A DNA stretch of 64,000 nt from Pseudodesulfovibrio thermohalotolerans (GCF_021353295.2 NZ_CP120635.1:3303501-3367500); one strand, 5' to 3'; shown: positions 1-11,004, counted from the first letter of the stretch. Made by a program: numbers and translations. Notes: generated from the letters alone by a model not told the origin.

Positions 1-2
1 GC

Positions 3-524
3 CGGGGCGAACCCGTCCGCCTGAACATCCCGGCCAACCCCTTTGAGCACGGATTCAAAACCGCGTCCGGCAAGGTGGAGTTCTACTCCCAATCCATGGC
101 GGACCAGGGCCTCGATCCCCTGCCCGACGGCACGCCCGTGCGCGACCCCGAAGGCGGCGACGCCTACCCGCTGGAGTGCATCACCCCGCCCCACCCCCTG
201 CTGCTCAACTCCGCCTTCAACGAGATCGAATCCATCCGCGAAAGAACCGGCGGCCCCAAGGTGCTCATCCACCCCGATACCGCCAAGACGCGGGGCATCG
301 AACAGGGCATGGCCGTCCGGGTCTTCAACGGGCGCGGCCAGATCACCGCCCTGGCCGAAGTGACCGAGGACACCCGCCCGGACCTGCTCGTGATCGAGGG
401 GCTACACTGGCCGAACACCCGGCCCGGCGCGGGCTCCAACCAGCTCACCAGCCAGCGCATCACGGACATGGGCAACACCTGCGCGTTCCACTGCAACAAG
501 GCGGAGGTGGAACCGCTCGAATAG
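3..524 (+). CDS. Molybdopterin oxidoreductase, C-terminal part (5' end outside window)
   Basis: The reading frame is open from the first bases of the window and ends at a TAG at 522-524, so only about the last 173 residues are present. They look like the molydopterin dinucleotide-binding (beta-barrel) domain that closes DMSO-reductase-family subunits. The tell-tale features are the N-terminal NPFEHGFKTASGKVEFYS stretch, HPLLLNS, a PDTAKTRGIEQGMAVRVFNGRG segment and the closing GSNQLTSQRITDMG region. The catalytic, Fe-S and Mo-ligand parts lie upstream, so the substrate cannot be told. The next gene starts about 100 bp downstream, and its product is unrelated. Confidence 0.8.
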   Translation, partial: RGEPVRLNIPANPFEHGFKTASGKVEFYSQSMADQGLDPLPDGTPVRDPEGGDAYPLECITPPHPLLLNSAFNEIESIRERTGGPKVLIHPDTAKTRGIEQGMAVRVFNGRGQITALAEVTEDTRPDLLVIEGLHWPNTRPGAGSNQLTSQRITDMGNTCAFHCNKAEVEPLE

Positions 525-626
525 GACCGGAGGACGGAAGCCCCCTCGCCAAGGACGTTGCTTTTCCCGGAGAGGCGGGCTAACAGGCTGCATTGCCGGA
601 TTTGCCAGACGGAAACAGGTCACCAA

Positions 627-1892
627 ATGCGAACACTCTGCGCCCTCACCCTCTTTCTTTTACTCCTGCCGTCCTTTGCCTCGGCCGAGGAACAGCCGTA
701 CCCTTTCGACGACCCGTACCGGGCCACGGTCCTGGGCACGCCCGCGAAGCTGCGCTACCAGTTCGCTGCCCCGGTCCTGCCCGACGTCCGGGCCATCCGC
801 ATCGAGGGCCGCAATGTCCCGGAAGTCTTCGAATACAGCCGGGACATGAACTTCTCCACGGCCCTTCAGGACCACGCGGCCCCGCTCATCTTCATCATCG
901 CGGGCACCGGCGCGGAACACAACTCCGGCAAGATGTTGTTTCTCACCGAGGTGTTTTACGAGGCGGGCTATCATGTGGTCGCCCTGTCCTCGCCCACGCA
1001 CATGAATTTCGTGGTCAGCGCGTCCACCCACGGCGTGGCCGGATACGTCCCCTTCGACGTGGACGACCTGAACCGGGTCATGGGCTGGATCAGGGAGGAA
1101 CTGGCCAAGGAGTGCGAGATCACCGGCTACAGCCTGGCGGGCTACAGCCTGGGAGCCCTGCACGCGGCCTTTCTGGCCAAGCGGGATGAGGAGACGCGCG
1201 AATTCGGCTTCCGGAAAGTGGTCATGATAAACCCGCCCGTATCCCTGTACCGCTCAGTCAAACGCCTGGACTCCTGGCTGACCGAGGAAAACCTGGGCCG
1301 AACCTCGGTACACAACGAGATCGCGGGGTTCATCGACAGGTTTTCCGACTACTACCTTCACGCCGAAGTTACCGACCTGGACGACGATTTTCTCTACGAC
1401 ATGATTACGGACATCAACCTGGACCGGCGCGACTTCAAGACCCTGATCGGAGCAGCCTTCCGCGTTTCCTCCGCGTCCATGATCTTCTCCTCGGACGTCT
1501 GCCTGCGGGCCGGATACCTGGTCCCGCCCGGCCACTATCCGCTCAGGACGGCCTCGCCGCTCCTGGGCTACGCGCGGCAGGCCTTCGACATCTCCTTCGA
1601 AGACTACCTGAACGAATTCCTGCTGCCCTACCTGCGCTACAACGACCCCACCGCCACCCGGTCCGGCGTGCTTGAGCGGTCGAGCCTGGAATTCATCCGC
1701 GACTGGCTCGCCGAAACGCCCAAGGTCGTGGTGGCGGGCACCCGGGACGACGTCATCCTGGACGCGGCGGACGTGCGTTTTCTGGAAACGGTTTTCGGCG
1801 AACGGGCGCATTTGTTCGAGCACGGCGGCCACTGCGGCAACATGATGCACCCGGCGTTCGTCCGGACGCTGAAGGAACTGGTGCAACAATGA
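627..1892 (+). CDS. Secreted alpha/beta hydrolase
   Basis: A protein of 421 residues. The ATG at 627 is chosen because it is followed at once by a signal peptide (MRTLCALTLFLLLLPSFASA, cleavage after ASA); upstream in-frame starts would bury it. A GYSLGAL nucleophile elbow (G-x-S-x-G) sits in the first half. A C-terminal GTRDDVI (acid) and a GGHCGNM (His) complete a plausible Ser-Asp-His triad. It is probably periplasmic. Its stop overlaps the start of mlaA by ATGA, so the two are translationally coupled and may both act on envelope lipids; that link is inferred from context. The substrate is not known. Confidence 0.75.
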   Translation: MRTLCALTLFLLLLPSFASAEEQPYPFDDPYRATVLGTPAKLRYQFAAPVLPDVRAIRIEGRNVPEVFEYSRDMNFSTALQDHAAPLIFIIAGTGAEHNSGKMLFLTEVFYEAGYHVVALSSPTHMNFVVSASTHGVAGYVPFDVDDLNRVMGWIREELAKECEITGYSLAGYSLGALHAAFLAKRDEETREFGFRKVVMINPPVSLYRSVKRLDSWLTEENLGRTSVHNEIAGFIDRFSDYYLHAEVTDLDDDFLYDMITDINLDRRDFKTLIGAAFRVSSASMIFSSDVCLRAGYLVPPGHYPLRTASPLLGYARQAFDISFEDYLNEFLLPYLRYNDPTATRSGVLERSSLEFIRDWLAETPKVVVAGTRDDVILDAADVRFLETVFGERAHLFEHGGHCGNMMHPAFVRTLKELVQQ

Positions 1893-2689
1893 GCTTGCGC
1901 GTGTTTTCCCTGTTCCTCCCGGCCGTCCTGGTCCTGACGATCATGAGCGGCTGCGGCCCCAAGGTCGTGGACGTGACCGATCCGCAGGCTGGCCTTGAGC
2001 CCACGGGATTCCAAACCCCGGTCCACCACTGGCCCGAGGAGAACTCGAACTCGTGGATATTCCTCGAAGTCGACGACCCGTGGGAACCGATGAACCGCAA
2101 CCTGTACGAGATCAACGCCACCCTGGACAAATACGTCATGCTTCCGGCGGCCACCCTGTACAAGGTCTTCATCCCCTCGGTCGTGCGCTCCGGAGTGAAA
2201 AATTTCATCGCCAACCTCAACGAGATGCCCGTGGCCTTCAACAGCGTGCTCCAGGGGCGCATGGAAAAGGCGGCCATCTCCTTTTCGCGTTTCCTTATCA
2301 ACTCGACTTTCGGACTGCTCGGCGTCCGCGACCTGGCCTCCCGCAACAAGAAGCTGCCGCGCCAGAGCGAGGACTTCGGCCAGACCCTCGGCTATTGGGG
2401 AATAGGTTCCGGCCCGTACTTCGTCATGCCCATCCTGGGTCCGTCCAACGTGCGCGACGCCGCCGGGTTCGGCGGGGACATCCTGATCCTCTATGCGGAA
2501 ATGACCATGGTCTATCAAGCGACGGGCATTGAGAACAACCGCCCCCTGGACATGACCGACCTCATCCTCCGGGGCATCAACCTGCGCGCCAACACGGCCT
2601 TCAGCTATCACTCCACCGGCTCGCCCTTCGAATACGAGATGGTCCGCTTCATCTACACCAAGAAACGGGAACTGGACATCCAACGGTAG
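1889..2689 (+). CDS. mlaA: MlaA/VacJ-family outer-membrane lipoprotein
   Basis: A protein of 266 residues with a lipoprotein signal sequence ending in the lipobox MSGC (Cys about residue 23). It then has the MlaA core: DDPWEPMNRNLYEIN, a hydrophobic segment through VRSGVKNFIANLNE, and ISFSRFLINSTFGLLGVRDLAS. MlaA works with outer-membrane porins to remove phospholipid from the outer leaflet and pass it inward through the Mla system. No mlaBCDEF genes are in the window. The start codon overlaps the stop of the preceding hydrolase. Confidence 0.92.
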   Translation: MSLRVFSLFLPAVLVLTIMSGCGPKVVDVTDPQAGLEPTGFQTPVHHWPEENSNSWIFLEVDDPWEPMNRNLYEINATLDKYVMLPAATLYKVFIPSVVRSGVKNFIANLNEMPVAFNSVLQGRMEKAAISFSRFLINSTFGLLGVRDLASRNKKLPRQSEDFGQTLGYWGIGSGPYFVMPILGPSNVRDAAGFGGDILILYAEMTMVYQATGIENNRPLDMTDLILRGINLRANTAFSYHSTGSPFEYEMVRFIYTKKRELDIQR

Positions 2690-2693
2690 ACGG

Positions 2694-2716
2694 CCGGACC
2701 GCCGCCGGTCCGGAAC
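2694..2716 (+). terminator. GC-rich hairpin after mlaA
   Basis: A CCGGACC / GGTCCGG stem lies a few bases after the mlaA stop. There is no U tract, so it is a weak terminator or a 3'-end stabiliser. Confidence 0.35.
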
Positions 2717-2783
2717 GTTCCCTGTTGGGGAAGCGAAGACGGCCGTCCCCGAACGGAGGGGCCGCCTAGCGGGACGCCCCGCG

Positions 2784-3650
2784 CTATTCGTGAAACGCGG
2801 CGACGAGGTGTTCCCGGAAGCAGGCGACGTGTTCGGGAACCGGAATGCGCGCCATGTGCAGAACGGCGCAGGACGGCGGCAGCGCGGGCAGGCCGTGCCG
2901 CCCGTCAAGGCCGACCAGATCATGCGGGAGCGTCCGCTCGATGGCGGGCGTTATCGCCAGTCCGGCCCGGGCCGCGTCGAGAACACCGGACAATCCCCGA
3001 CTCACGCAGACGACCCGATAGGGAATCCCGGCTTCCGCCAGGGCGCTGAGCGCCCAGTCCCGGAAGAGGCACCCCTCCTCCACGGCCAGGGGAAGACGGC
3101 TGGCTCGTCCCGGGTCGAATCCGGGCCGGGCCGCCCAGACCAGCCTGTCGCGGCAGACCACCTGCCCGCCGTCATGGGCATCGGTACACAGGCCGATATC
3201 CAACTCGCCCCGGTCAAGGCCCTTTTTGACCACGTCGCTCGTCCGGCAGTGCATCTCCACGACGACGTCCGGGTGGTCCCCCGCGAACCCGGCGAGCAGT
3301 TTCGGCAGCAGCCCCATGGTGTAGTGCTCGGGGGAGCCGAAGCGGATGACGCCCTTGAGCCGCGCGTCGGAGAGCGACAGGACGGCATCGTCGTGGCGCC
3401 GCACGATGTCCCGCGCATGGCCAAGCAGCCGCTTTCCGTCCGGGGTGAGCCTGGCCTTCTTTCCGTCCCGCACGAACAGCGGCCTGCCGACCTCTTCCTC
3501 CAGCCTCTTGATCTGCACGCTCACCGCGGACTGGGAACGGTTCACTCGGCCGCCCGCCTTCGTAAAGCTTTGGGTGGCCGCAACCGCGAGAAACGTGCGC
3601 AGGTATTCTATGGGCAACTGCATTCGATGATTTTTATTCATCGTTTTCAA
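2784..3650 (-). CDS. LysR-family transcriptional regulator
   Basis: About 288 residues (or 279 if the MQLPIEYLRTF methionine at 3623 is the start). The N-terminal winged helix-turn-helix is typical: FLAVAATQSFTKAGGRVNRSQSAVSVQIKRLEEEVGRPLF. The rest is a LysR substrate-binding domain. The gene is divergent from the flavodoxin-fold protein at 3736 with 85 bp between them, the classical LysR arrangement, so that gene is the likely target. The effector is unknown. Confidence 0.9.
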   Translation of the reverse strand: MKTMNKNHRMQLPIEYLRTFLAVAATQSFTKAGGRVNRSQSAVSVQIKRLEEEVGRPLFVRDGKKARLTPDGKRLLGHARDIVRRHDDAVLSLSDARLKGVIRFGSPEHYTMGLLPKLLAGFAGDHPDVVVEMHCRTSDVVKKGLDRGELDIGLCTDAHDGGQVVCRDRLVWAARPGFDPGRASRLPLAVEEGCLFRDWALSALAEAGIPYRVVCVSRGLSGVLDAARAGLAITPAIERTLPHDLVGLDGRHGLPALPPSCAVLHMARIPVPEHVACFREHLVAAFHE

Positions 3651-3735
3651 AAAAACAATTCATTTCACAGATTATTCTGACCGGCCTAGAGTTGCCGCCG
3701 ATCGATTGCAACCGCAACGTCCCAAGGAGGGAAAA

Positions 3736-4314
3736 ATGCGCATATTGACTTTGCTCGGCAGCCCGAGGGCCGGAGGGAACACGGCGAAAATGCTGGAGGC
3801 GGCCGAATCCGAATTCAAACGGCGGGGCCATGGCGTGCACCGGATTCACGTGGCCCGCAAAAAGGTCGAAGGGTGTCTTGGGTGCAACAAGTGCCGGAAG
3901 GTTCCCGACCGCATCGCTTGCGTCCAGAAGGACGACGGTGCGGCTATACTGCAAGACATGATTGATGCGGACATGGTCCTGTTCGCCACCCCGGTGTATT
4001 ATTGGGGCATGACCGCCCAACTCAAGGCCCTGGTGGACCGGACCAACGCGCTCATCACCCGGTACGGCGAACCGGATCAGACTTCCCTGGTGCGGGGAAA
4101 GCCCGTGGCCCTGCTGGCCACAGGAGGCGGAATATATGAAAACAACCAGCTCGTCTTCGAGGCCTTCCGAAAAACCGCGGCCGCACTACAGGCCGAACTT
4201 GTCGGGGAACTGCACATCGGCGGCTGCACGGAGCCGGGCGACATGACCGCCGAGACCCGTTCACAAGGGGCCGAGTTCGCCGCCCGGATTCTCGCACGGG
4301 TGGCGTCGAGATAG
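3736..4314 (+). CDS. NAD(P)H-dependent FMN reductase-like flavodoxin-fold protein
   Basis: A protein of 192 residues with the start at 3736 set by an AGGAGG ribosome site 6 bases upstream. The N-terminal MRILTLLGSPRAGGNTAKML is the FMN-phosphate loop of the NADPH-dependent FMN reductase/iron-sulfur flavoprotein group. A CLGCNKCRK cluster of cysteines near residue 50 and a second Cys resemble the compact Cys motif of iron-sulfur flavoproteins. ATPVYYWGMTAQLKALVDR is the typical FMN-ring contact segment. It is probably a redox enzyme induced by the divergent LysR protein. Whether it carries a [4Fe-4S] cluster needs a test. Confidence 0.8.
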   Translation: MRILTLLGSPRAGGNTAKMLEAAESEFKRRGHGVHRIHVARKKVEGCLGCNKCRKVPDRIACVQKDDGAAILQDMIDADMVLFATPVYYWGMTAQLKALVDRTNALITRYGEPDQTSLVRGKPVALLATGGGIYENNQLVFEAFRKTAAALQAELVGELHIGGCTEPGDMTAETRSQGAEFAARILARVASR

Positions 4315-4326
4315 GCGCGCCACGCG

Positions 4327-4361
4327 AAAAGGCCCGCTCCTCTCGGAGCGGGCCTTTCTTT
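4327..4361 (+). terminator. Intrinsic terminator between convergent genes
   Basis: An 11-bp stem (AGGCCCGCTCC / GGAGCGGGCCT) is followed by TTCTTTT and preceded by AAAA, so it can stop both the flavoprotein gene and cstA. Confidence 0.85.
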
Positions 4362-4393
4362 TATGCGATGCCTGTCGTGCCTGTTGCGGACGG

Positions 4394-5815
4394 CTAGGCG
4401 GAGGTTTCTGCCACGGACTTGCCGGAGAAGACGTACTTGAAGAGGAAGGCCGCGAAGATGGCGGCGGCGCCCACAAGGCCGATAATCACGGAGGTGTCGT
4501 AGGACAGACCGAAACCGATCTGGGCGTTGGCGATGAAGGTCACGCAAACGGCGGTCATGAAGACGGCCGGGATGGTGGCGATCCAGTGCAGCTTGCCGCG
4601 CTGGGCCAGATAAGCGGCGGAGGTCCACAGGACCAGGGCGCTCAGGCACTGGTTGGAGAAGCCGAAGTACCGCCAGATGGTCGAGAAGTTCTGGGTGGAG
4701 ATGACGTAGCCGATGACGAACAGCGGGATGGAGATCATCAACCGCTTGACGGCGGCATCCTGCTTGACCTTGAAGGTTTCGGCCACGATCAGGCGGGTGG
4801 ACCGGAACGCGGTGTCGCCGCTGGTGATGGGCAGGACGATGACGGCCAGGATGGCCAGGCCGCCGCCGACGGTGCCGAGCAGGGAACGGGAGACTTCGGC
4901 GACCACTGCGGAGGGGGAGCCAGCGGCGACGACCGAGGACAGGGCCTGGGGATTGTCGTAGAAGGAAATGCCCAGCGCGCACCAGACCAGGCCGATGATG
5001 CCTTCGATAATCATGGAGCCGTAGAACACGGCGCGGCCCTGGCGCTCATTCGCGACACAGCGGGCCATGAGCGGGGACTGAGTGGAGTGGAAGCCGGAAA
5101 TGGCGCTGCACGAGATGGTGATGAACAGCAGCGGCCAGATGGGCTTGTCGCCGGGGTGCATGTTGTTGAAAGCCAGGTTCGGCAGGACTTCGTGACCGGA
5201 GAACATCAGGGCGATGAACAGGGACACGGTCATGGCCAGGAGCAGGAAGCCGAGCAGCGGGTAGATGCGGCCGATGATCTTGTCGATGGGCAGAATGGTC
5301 GCCAGGAAGTAGTAGCCGAAGATGGCGATAACCAGCAGGCCGGTGTCGATGCCGGTCAGTCCGTTGAGCAGCTTGGCCGGGGAAAGGACGAAGACCACGC
5401 CGACCAGCATGAGCAGGATGAAGGAAAACAAACGCATGACCTGGCGGGCGGACATGCCGAGGTATTCGCCGACCACTTCGGGAATGGACGCGCCGTTGTT
5501 GCGCAAGGAAAGCATTCCGGAGAAATAGTCGTGGACCGCGCCGCCGAAGATACAGCCGATGACGATCCAGATCATGGCCACGGGGCCGTAGAGAGCGCCC
5601 AGGATGGGGCCGAAAATGGGACCGATGCCCGCGATGTCGAGCACCTGGATAAAGATGAGCTTCCATTTGGGCATGACCATGTAGTCGATGCCGTCGGCCA
5701 TGGCCACGGCCGGGGTGACGCGGTTCTCGTCAGAACCGAAGATACGATCCACGAACGTGCCGTAGATGAAATATCCCGCGATGAGCAGGGCTACGCATCC
5801 GAAAAAGAAAAGCAT
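4394..5815 (-). CDS. cstA: CstA/BtsT-family carbon-starvation transporter (likely pyruvate)
   Basis: A protein of 473 residues, the short form of the family (E. coli CstA and BtsT are about 700). It is a polytopic membrane protein with the conserved family segments DGIDYMVMPKWKL, QVLDIAGIGPIFGPILGALYGP and GAVHDYFSGMLSLRNNGASIPE near the N-terminus. E. coli CstA and BtsT take up pyruvate or peptides. The gene follows lytS and lytTR in the same direction, which mirrors the functional link between BtsSR and btsT in E. coli and supports pyruvate uptake. The ATG is preceded by a GGAGG at about 9 bases. Confidence 0.88.
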   Translation of the reverse strand: MLFFFGCVALLIAGYFIYGTFVDRIFGSDENRVTPAVAMADGIDYMVMPKWKLIFIQVLDIAGIGPIFGPILGALYGPVAMIWIVIGCIFGGAVHDYFSGMLSLRNNGASIPEVVGEYLGMSARQVMRLFSFILLMLVGVVFVLSPAKLLNGLTGIDTGLLVIAIFGYYFLATILPIDKIIGRIYPLLGFLLLAMTVSLFIALMFSGHEVLPNLAFNNMHPGDKPIWPLLFITISCSAISGFHSTQSPLMARCVANERQGRAVFYGSMIIEGIIGLVWCALGISFYDNPQALSSVVAAGSPSAVVAEVSRSLLGTVGGGLAILAVIVLPITSGDTAFRSTRLIVAETFKVKQDAAVKRLMISIPLFVIGYVISTQNFSTIWRYFGFSNQCLSALVLWTSAAYLAQRGKLHWIATIPAVFMTAVCVTFIANAQIGFGLSYDTSVIIGLVGAAAIFAAFLFKYVFSGKSVAETSA

Positions 5816-5891
5816 GTTTCACAACCTCCGATGAAAAGTTACGCCGCCGAGCGGCGACTTCCTTTTAGGAGGTTTCGGGAGGAGAATGCGA

Positions 5892-5909
5892 CGGTTCCCG
5901 TCGGAACCG
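5892..5909 (-). promoter_or_regulatory. Inverted repeat in cstA leader
   Basis: In the 136-bp gap between lytS and cstA, CGGTTCC-N4-GGAACCG forms a perfect 7-bp inverted repeat. A second small hairpin (GCCGC-CGA-GCGGC) lies at 5848-5860 nearer the cstA ribosome site. Either could be an operator for the LytTR protein or an RNA leader structure. The role is inferred from position only. Confidence 0.35.
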
Positions 5910-5951
5910 ACCGTTTCGGAGTCTGAACAGACGTATACCCGGTTCGAATGG

Positions 5952-7652
5952 TCAGCGCCGGTCGGGCACCTGAAGCACGATGGTGGTACCCTTGCCGGGA
6001 ACGCTGTCCACTTTTGGCGCGAACTGGCGGCCGTAGATGTGCTCCATGCGGCTCAGGCAGTTGCGCATACCGATGCCGCCGGTGGCCGAATCGGCGCACT
6101 CGGGATTGAGGACCCGGTCGAGGGTGGCGCGGTCCATGCCCACGCCGTCATCGGCCACGCGGATTTCGAGATGCCCGTTCTCGCGCCGCGCGCTGACCCT
6201 GACCATGCCGCCCCGCTCCCGGCCGAGCACGCCGTGCCGGATCGCGTTCTCCACCAGGGGCTGGATAATCAGCGGCGGGATGGGCCAGTTGCCGCACCCG
6301 TCCTCGACCTCCGCCTCCACCTGGATGCGGTCGCCGAAGCGGGCCTTCTCGATGGCCAGATAGGAGCGTACCTGCTCCAACTCCTCGCTCAGGGGAATGA
6401 ACCCCCGGCTCAGGTCCAGGTTGCGGCGCATATACAGGGACAAATCCATGAGCAGATCTCTGGCCCGCTCGGAATTGGTCCGGCAGAACGAGGCGATGGT
6501 GTTCAAAGAGTTGAACAGAAAATGGGGGTTGATCTGGGCGTGCAGCCTGCGGATTTCCGCGTGGGCCAGCATCTGCTCCTTGATCTGGATGTCCTCCAGC
6601 TCCACCTGGGTGGAAAAGAGATTGGCCAGCCCGTTGGCCACCTCGAAGAGGGTGGCGTTGAGCGGCCGCTCGCGGCTGCCGTAGAACTTGAGGGTGCCGA
6701 CGATCTCGTCATTTTTCTTGAGCGGAACGATGATGGCCGACGTCATGGGGCAGTCGGCCTGGTTGCAGCCGATGGCCTCCGCGCTGTGAAGGAATGTGGG
6801 CCTGCCCGTCCTGACGACCTCCCGCGTGGCGGTGGTGCGGATTTCCCGTCCGGGCAAATGGTGATCGGCCCCGGCTCCCACGTGGGCCAACACGTCCCGG
6901 GTGTCGGTGATGGCCACCGCGGCCACGCCCACCCGGGTGAATATGATCTCGGCAGTGGCCGCCGCAGTCTCGGGCGAAAGCCCCATGCGCAGATAACTGA
7001 CGGCCATGTTGGCGATGTCCAGGATGATCTGGGCGTGCAGGGACTCGCGCCGGTCGCGGTCGCGGGAAAAAAGATTGATAACCTCCACGAACAAGGCCGC
7101 GCCAAAGGCGTTGACCAGGAGCATGGGCGGGGCGATGAGCTTGACCAGCTCCCACGCTTCGGGGAACGGCCTGGACATGAGCAACAGCAGCCCCATGTGC
7201 ATGGCCTCGCCCGCCAGGGCCAGGACAGAGGCCGCCCGCCAATTCAGGGCCGCCGCGCCGTATCTCCAGGCCACCATGCCGGCCGCGAATCCCTCCAGAG
7301 CCGTGGCGATGCCGCAGGGATACGCGCTGAACCCGTGCAGATCGAAGGCGATGCGGTGCACTCCGGCGATCAGCCCCGCGCCGATGCCCACCACGGGACC
7401 GCCGAACAGGCCGCCCGAGATGACCACCATCGCCCGCAGGTTGGCCACGGAGTCGAAGACCGCGTTGCCGGTGTAGGTGCCGAGGATACCGAGCAGCCCG
7501 AAAAGGACGGTCACCAGAACCGTGCGCAACCGGCTGCTCCCGCCGGTGAACTGCATGTGCCGCACGGGCATGATGGTCAGGAACAGAAGGACCACGCCCA
7601 CCATGAGGCCGAACCGCTCGGCCAGAATCAAAATAATTTCAAAGGTGTTCAC
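5952..7652 (-). CDS. LytS/BtsS-type sensor histidine kinase
   Basis: A protein of 566 residues. Residues about 1-200 are membrane-spanning and match the 5TM receptor module of LytS proteins (RLRTVLVTVLFGLLGILGTYTG, GLFGGPVVGIGAGLIAGVHR). A GAF-like region follows (about 225-350), with a CNQADCP motif. The kinase core has the LytS-type H box RLHAQINPHFLFNSLNTIASF, PLVENAIRHG (N box) and DDGVGMD. It is coupled to the response regulator upstream and to cstA downstream. By analogy with BtsS it may sense extracellular pyruvate. Confidence 0.92.
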   Translation of the reverse strand: MNTFEIILILAERFGLMVGVVLLFLTIMPVRHMQFTGGSSRLRTVLVTVLFGLLGILGTYTGNAVFDSVANLRAMVVISGGLFGGPVVGIGAGLIAGVHRIAFDLHGFSAYPCGIATALEGFAAGMVAWRYGAAALNWRAASVLALAGEAMHMGLLLLMSRPFPEAWELVKLIAPPMLLVNAFGAALFVEVINLFSRDRDRRESLHAQIILDIANMAVSYLRMGLSPETAAATAEIIFTRVGVAAVAITDTRDVLAHVGAGADHHLPGREIRTTATREVVRTGRPTFLHSAEAIGCNQADCPMTSAIIVPLKKNDEIVGTLKFYGSRERPLNATLFEVANGLANLFSTQVELEDIQIKEQMLAHAEIRRLHAQINPHFLFNSLNTIASFCRTNSERARDLLMDLSLYMRRNLDLSRGFIPLSEELEQVRSYLAIEKARFGDRIQVEAEVEDGCGNWPIPPLIIQPLVENAIRHGVLGRERGGMVRVSARRENGHLEIRVADDGVGMDRATLDRVLNPECADSATGGIGMRNCLSRMEHIYGRQFAPKVDSVPGKGTTIVLQVPDRR

Positions 7653-7661
7653 GGAGTCTCC

Positions 7662-8441
7662 CTACAGTTCCATGGCGTCCTTGAAGGCCCGCACCCGAGC
7701 CTTGCTGACGGTGATCTCGGTCTCGGCCCGGTCGCTCATGGTCAGAACGTATTTGCCGTTGAACCACGGCGCGTAGGTCCGCACCAGGGCGAGGTTGACC
7801 AACTGGGACCTGTTGGCCCGAAAAAAGGGGAATCCCTCCAGACGCTCTTCCAGGCGGTCCAGGGTCGCGTCGCAGGCGCAGGGGTAGAGGTTGTCGCGCG
7901 TCCCGGCGTGGACCCTGCGGTTCTCGTAATTGAAATAGACGATCTCCCTGGGGCTCAGGAGGATGTTGCGGCCCCCGTGCTCCACGCTGATGCGCGTCAC
8001 GCCAGGCTTGATGCCCGCGCCCGCCAGCAGCCTGCGCAAGACTTCGCTCGATTCCCTGGTCTCGCTGGCCTCCAGCCGCTTGCGCACCCGGTCGAGGCTG
8101 TCCGCCAGCCGCCGGGTGTCCACGGGCTTGAGGATGTAGTCCACCGCGTTCTCCTCGAAGGCGCGAATGGCGTACTCGTCGAAGGCGGTGACAAAGATCA
8201 CCAGAGGATGCCGCTCCATGGCCATGACGTCCCTGAGCACCGAAAACCCGTCCCGGCCGGGCATCTGGATGTCCAGAAAGACCAGGTCGGGCTGCTTGAC
8301 GGCGATGGCCTCGACCGCGTCGGCGGCATTGCCCGCAATGCCCACCACGTCAATGTCCGCGTGCGACGAGAGCAGGTAGTTGAGCTCGTCCTGAGCCGGA
8401 AGCTCGTCGTCCACCAGTATGGTTCGTATGACATTGTTCAT
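7662..8441 (-). CDS. LytTR-family response regulator
   Basis: A protein of 259 residues. The ATG at 8441 is preferred because a TAGGA ribosome site lies 6 bases upstream; a second ATG two codons earlier has no spacing. An N-terminal receiver domain has the acidic pair D11/D12 and phospho-acceptor D57 in VFLDIQMPGRDG. A C-terminal LytTR DNA-binding domain follows (ILLSPREIVYFNYENRRVHA, FFRANRSQLVNLALV). It is separated from lytS by 9 bp and so forms one operon with it. It likely activates cstA. Confidence 0.93.
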   Translation of the reverse strand: MNNVIRTILVDDELPAQDELNYLLSSHADIDVVGIAGNAADAVEAIAVKQPDLVFLDIQMPGRDGFSVLRDVMAMERHPLVIFVTAFDEYAIRAFEENAVDYILKPVDTRRLADSLDRVRKRLEASETRESSEVLRRLLAGAGIKPGVTRISVEHGGRNILLSPREIVYFNYENRRVHAGTRDNLYPCACDATLDRLEERLEGFPFFRANRSQLVNLALVRTYAPWFNGKYVLTMSDRAETEITVSKARVRAFKDAMEL

Positions 8442-8504
8442 AATCATTCCTACGTGTGGCTTGCAAAAACGAAGTAAGGCATGGGGGCGCGCTTGGCAAG
8501 GCCG

Positions 8505-8533
8505 CAAAAAAGCCGCTCGGGGAGCGGCTTTTT
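8505..8533 (-). terminator. Terminator after lepB
   Basis: AGCCGCTC / GAGCGGCT stem with A and T tracts on both sides. On the minus strand it ends the lepA-lepB transcript before the lytTR promoter. Confidence 0.85.
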
Positions 8534-8553
8534 CATTGATGCGGCATGTGGGT

Positions 8554-9174
8554 CTAGTTCAGCAGGGTTCCGATCCGGTTGAACCGGATATCGGTGACGG
8601 AGCCCCAGGACCAGTAAATGACCAGGGCCTTGCCGACGATCTTGCTGCGCTTGACCGGCCCCCACCAGCGGGAGTCGTAGGAGCCTTCGCGGTTGTCGCC
8701 CATGACAAAGTACTCGCCCTGCGGGATGACCACCGGGCCGAAGTTGTCACGCACGGGCAGGGTGTCGGCCTTGGTATGGAGCACGTAGGGCTCATCCAGG
8801 GCGCGACCGTTGATGTAGACCACTTTATTGCGCACTTCCAGGGTCTCGCCCGGCAGGCCGATGACCCGCTTGATGAAGTCCTTGGACTCGTCCTCCGGGA
8901 ACAGGAAGACGACGATGTCGCCGCGCTGCGGGTCGCCGGTCTTCATCAGCACCTTGCCGTCGGTGGTGTCGAGCCAGAGATTGGAAGGCAGGCGGACGTC
9001 GTAGGCGAACTTGGAGACCAGCAGGTGGTCGCCGATCTGCAGGGTCTCAAGCATGGACCCGGACGGAATCTTGAACGCCTGGACGATGAAGGCCCGGATG
9101 ACAAAGGCCAGAAGAAGGGCCACGACAATGGCCTCAAGGGTATCACGAAAAGATTTGAGCGAGCTTTGAGTCAT
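8554..9174 (-). CDS. lepB: Signal peptidase I
   Basis: A protein of 206 residues. One N-terminal membrane segment (about 14-34) is followed by box B IPSGSM with the catalytic Ser40. The general-base Lys102 lies in KDFIKRVIGLPGE, and box E GDNREGSYDSRWWGPV is present. It cleaves signal peptides from exported preproteins on the outer face of the inner membrane. It lies just downstream of lepA (25 bp), the conserved lepA-lepB arrangement. Confidence 0.96.
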   Translation of the reverse strand: MTQSSLKSFRDTLEAIVVALLLAFVIRAFIVQAFKIPSGSMLETLQIGDHLLVSKFAYDVRLPSNLWLDTTDGKVLMKTGDPQRGDIVVFLFPEDESKDFIKRVIGLPGETLEVRNKVVYINGRALDEPYVLHTKADTLPVRDNFGPVVIPQGEYFVMGDNREGSYDSRWWGPVKRSKIVGKALVIYWSWGSVTDIRFNRIGTLLN

Positions 9175-9198
9175 GGGATTCCTTGTTGGATGCGCCGA

Positions 9199-11004
<1,806 letters not shown>

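Noticed and set aside
5886..8477. 863-codon open frame on the plus strand
   Set aside because: It lies opposite lytS/lytTR, whose domains are clear; long antisense frames are an artefact of high GC.
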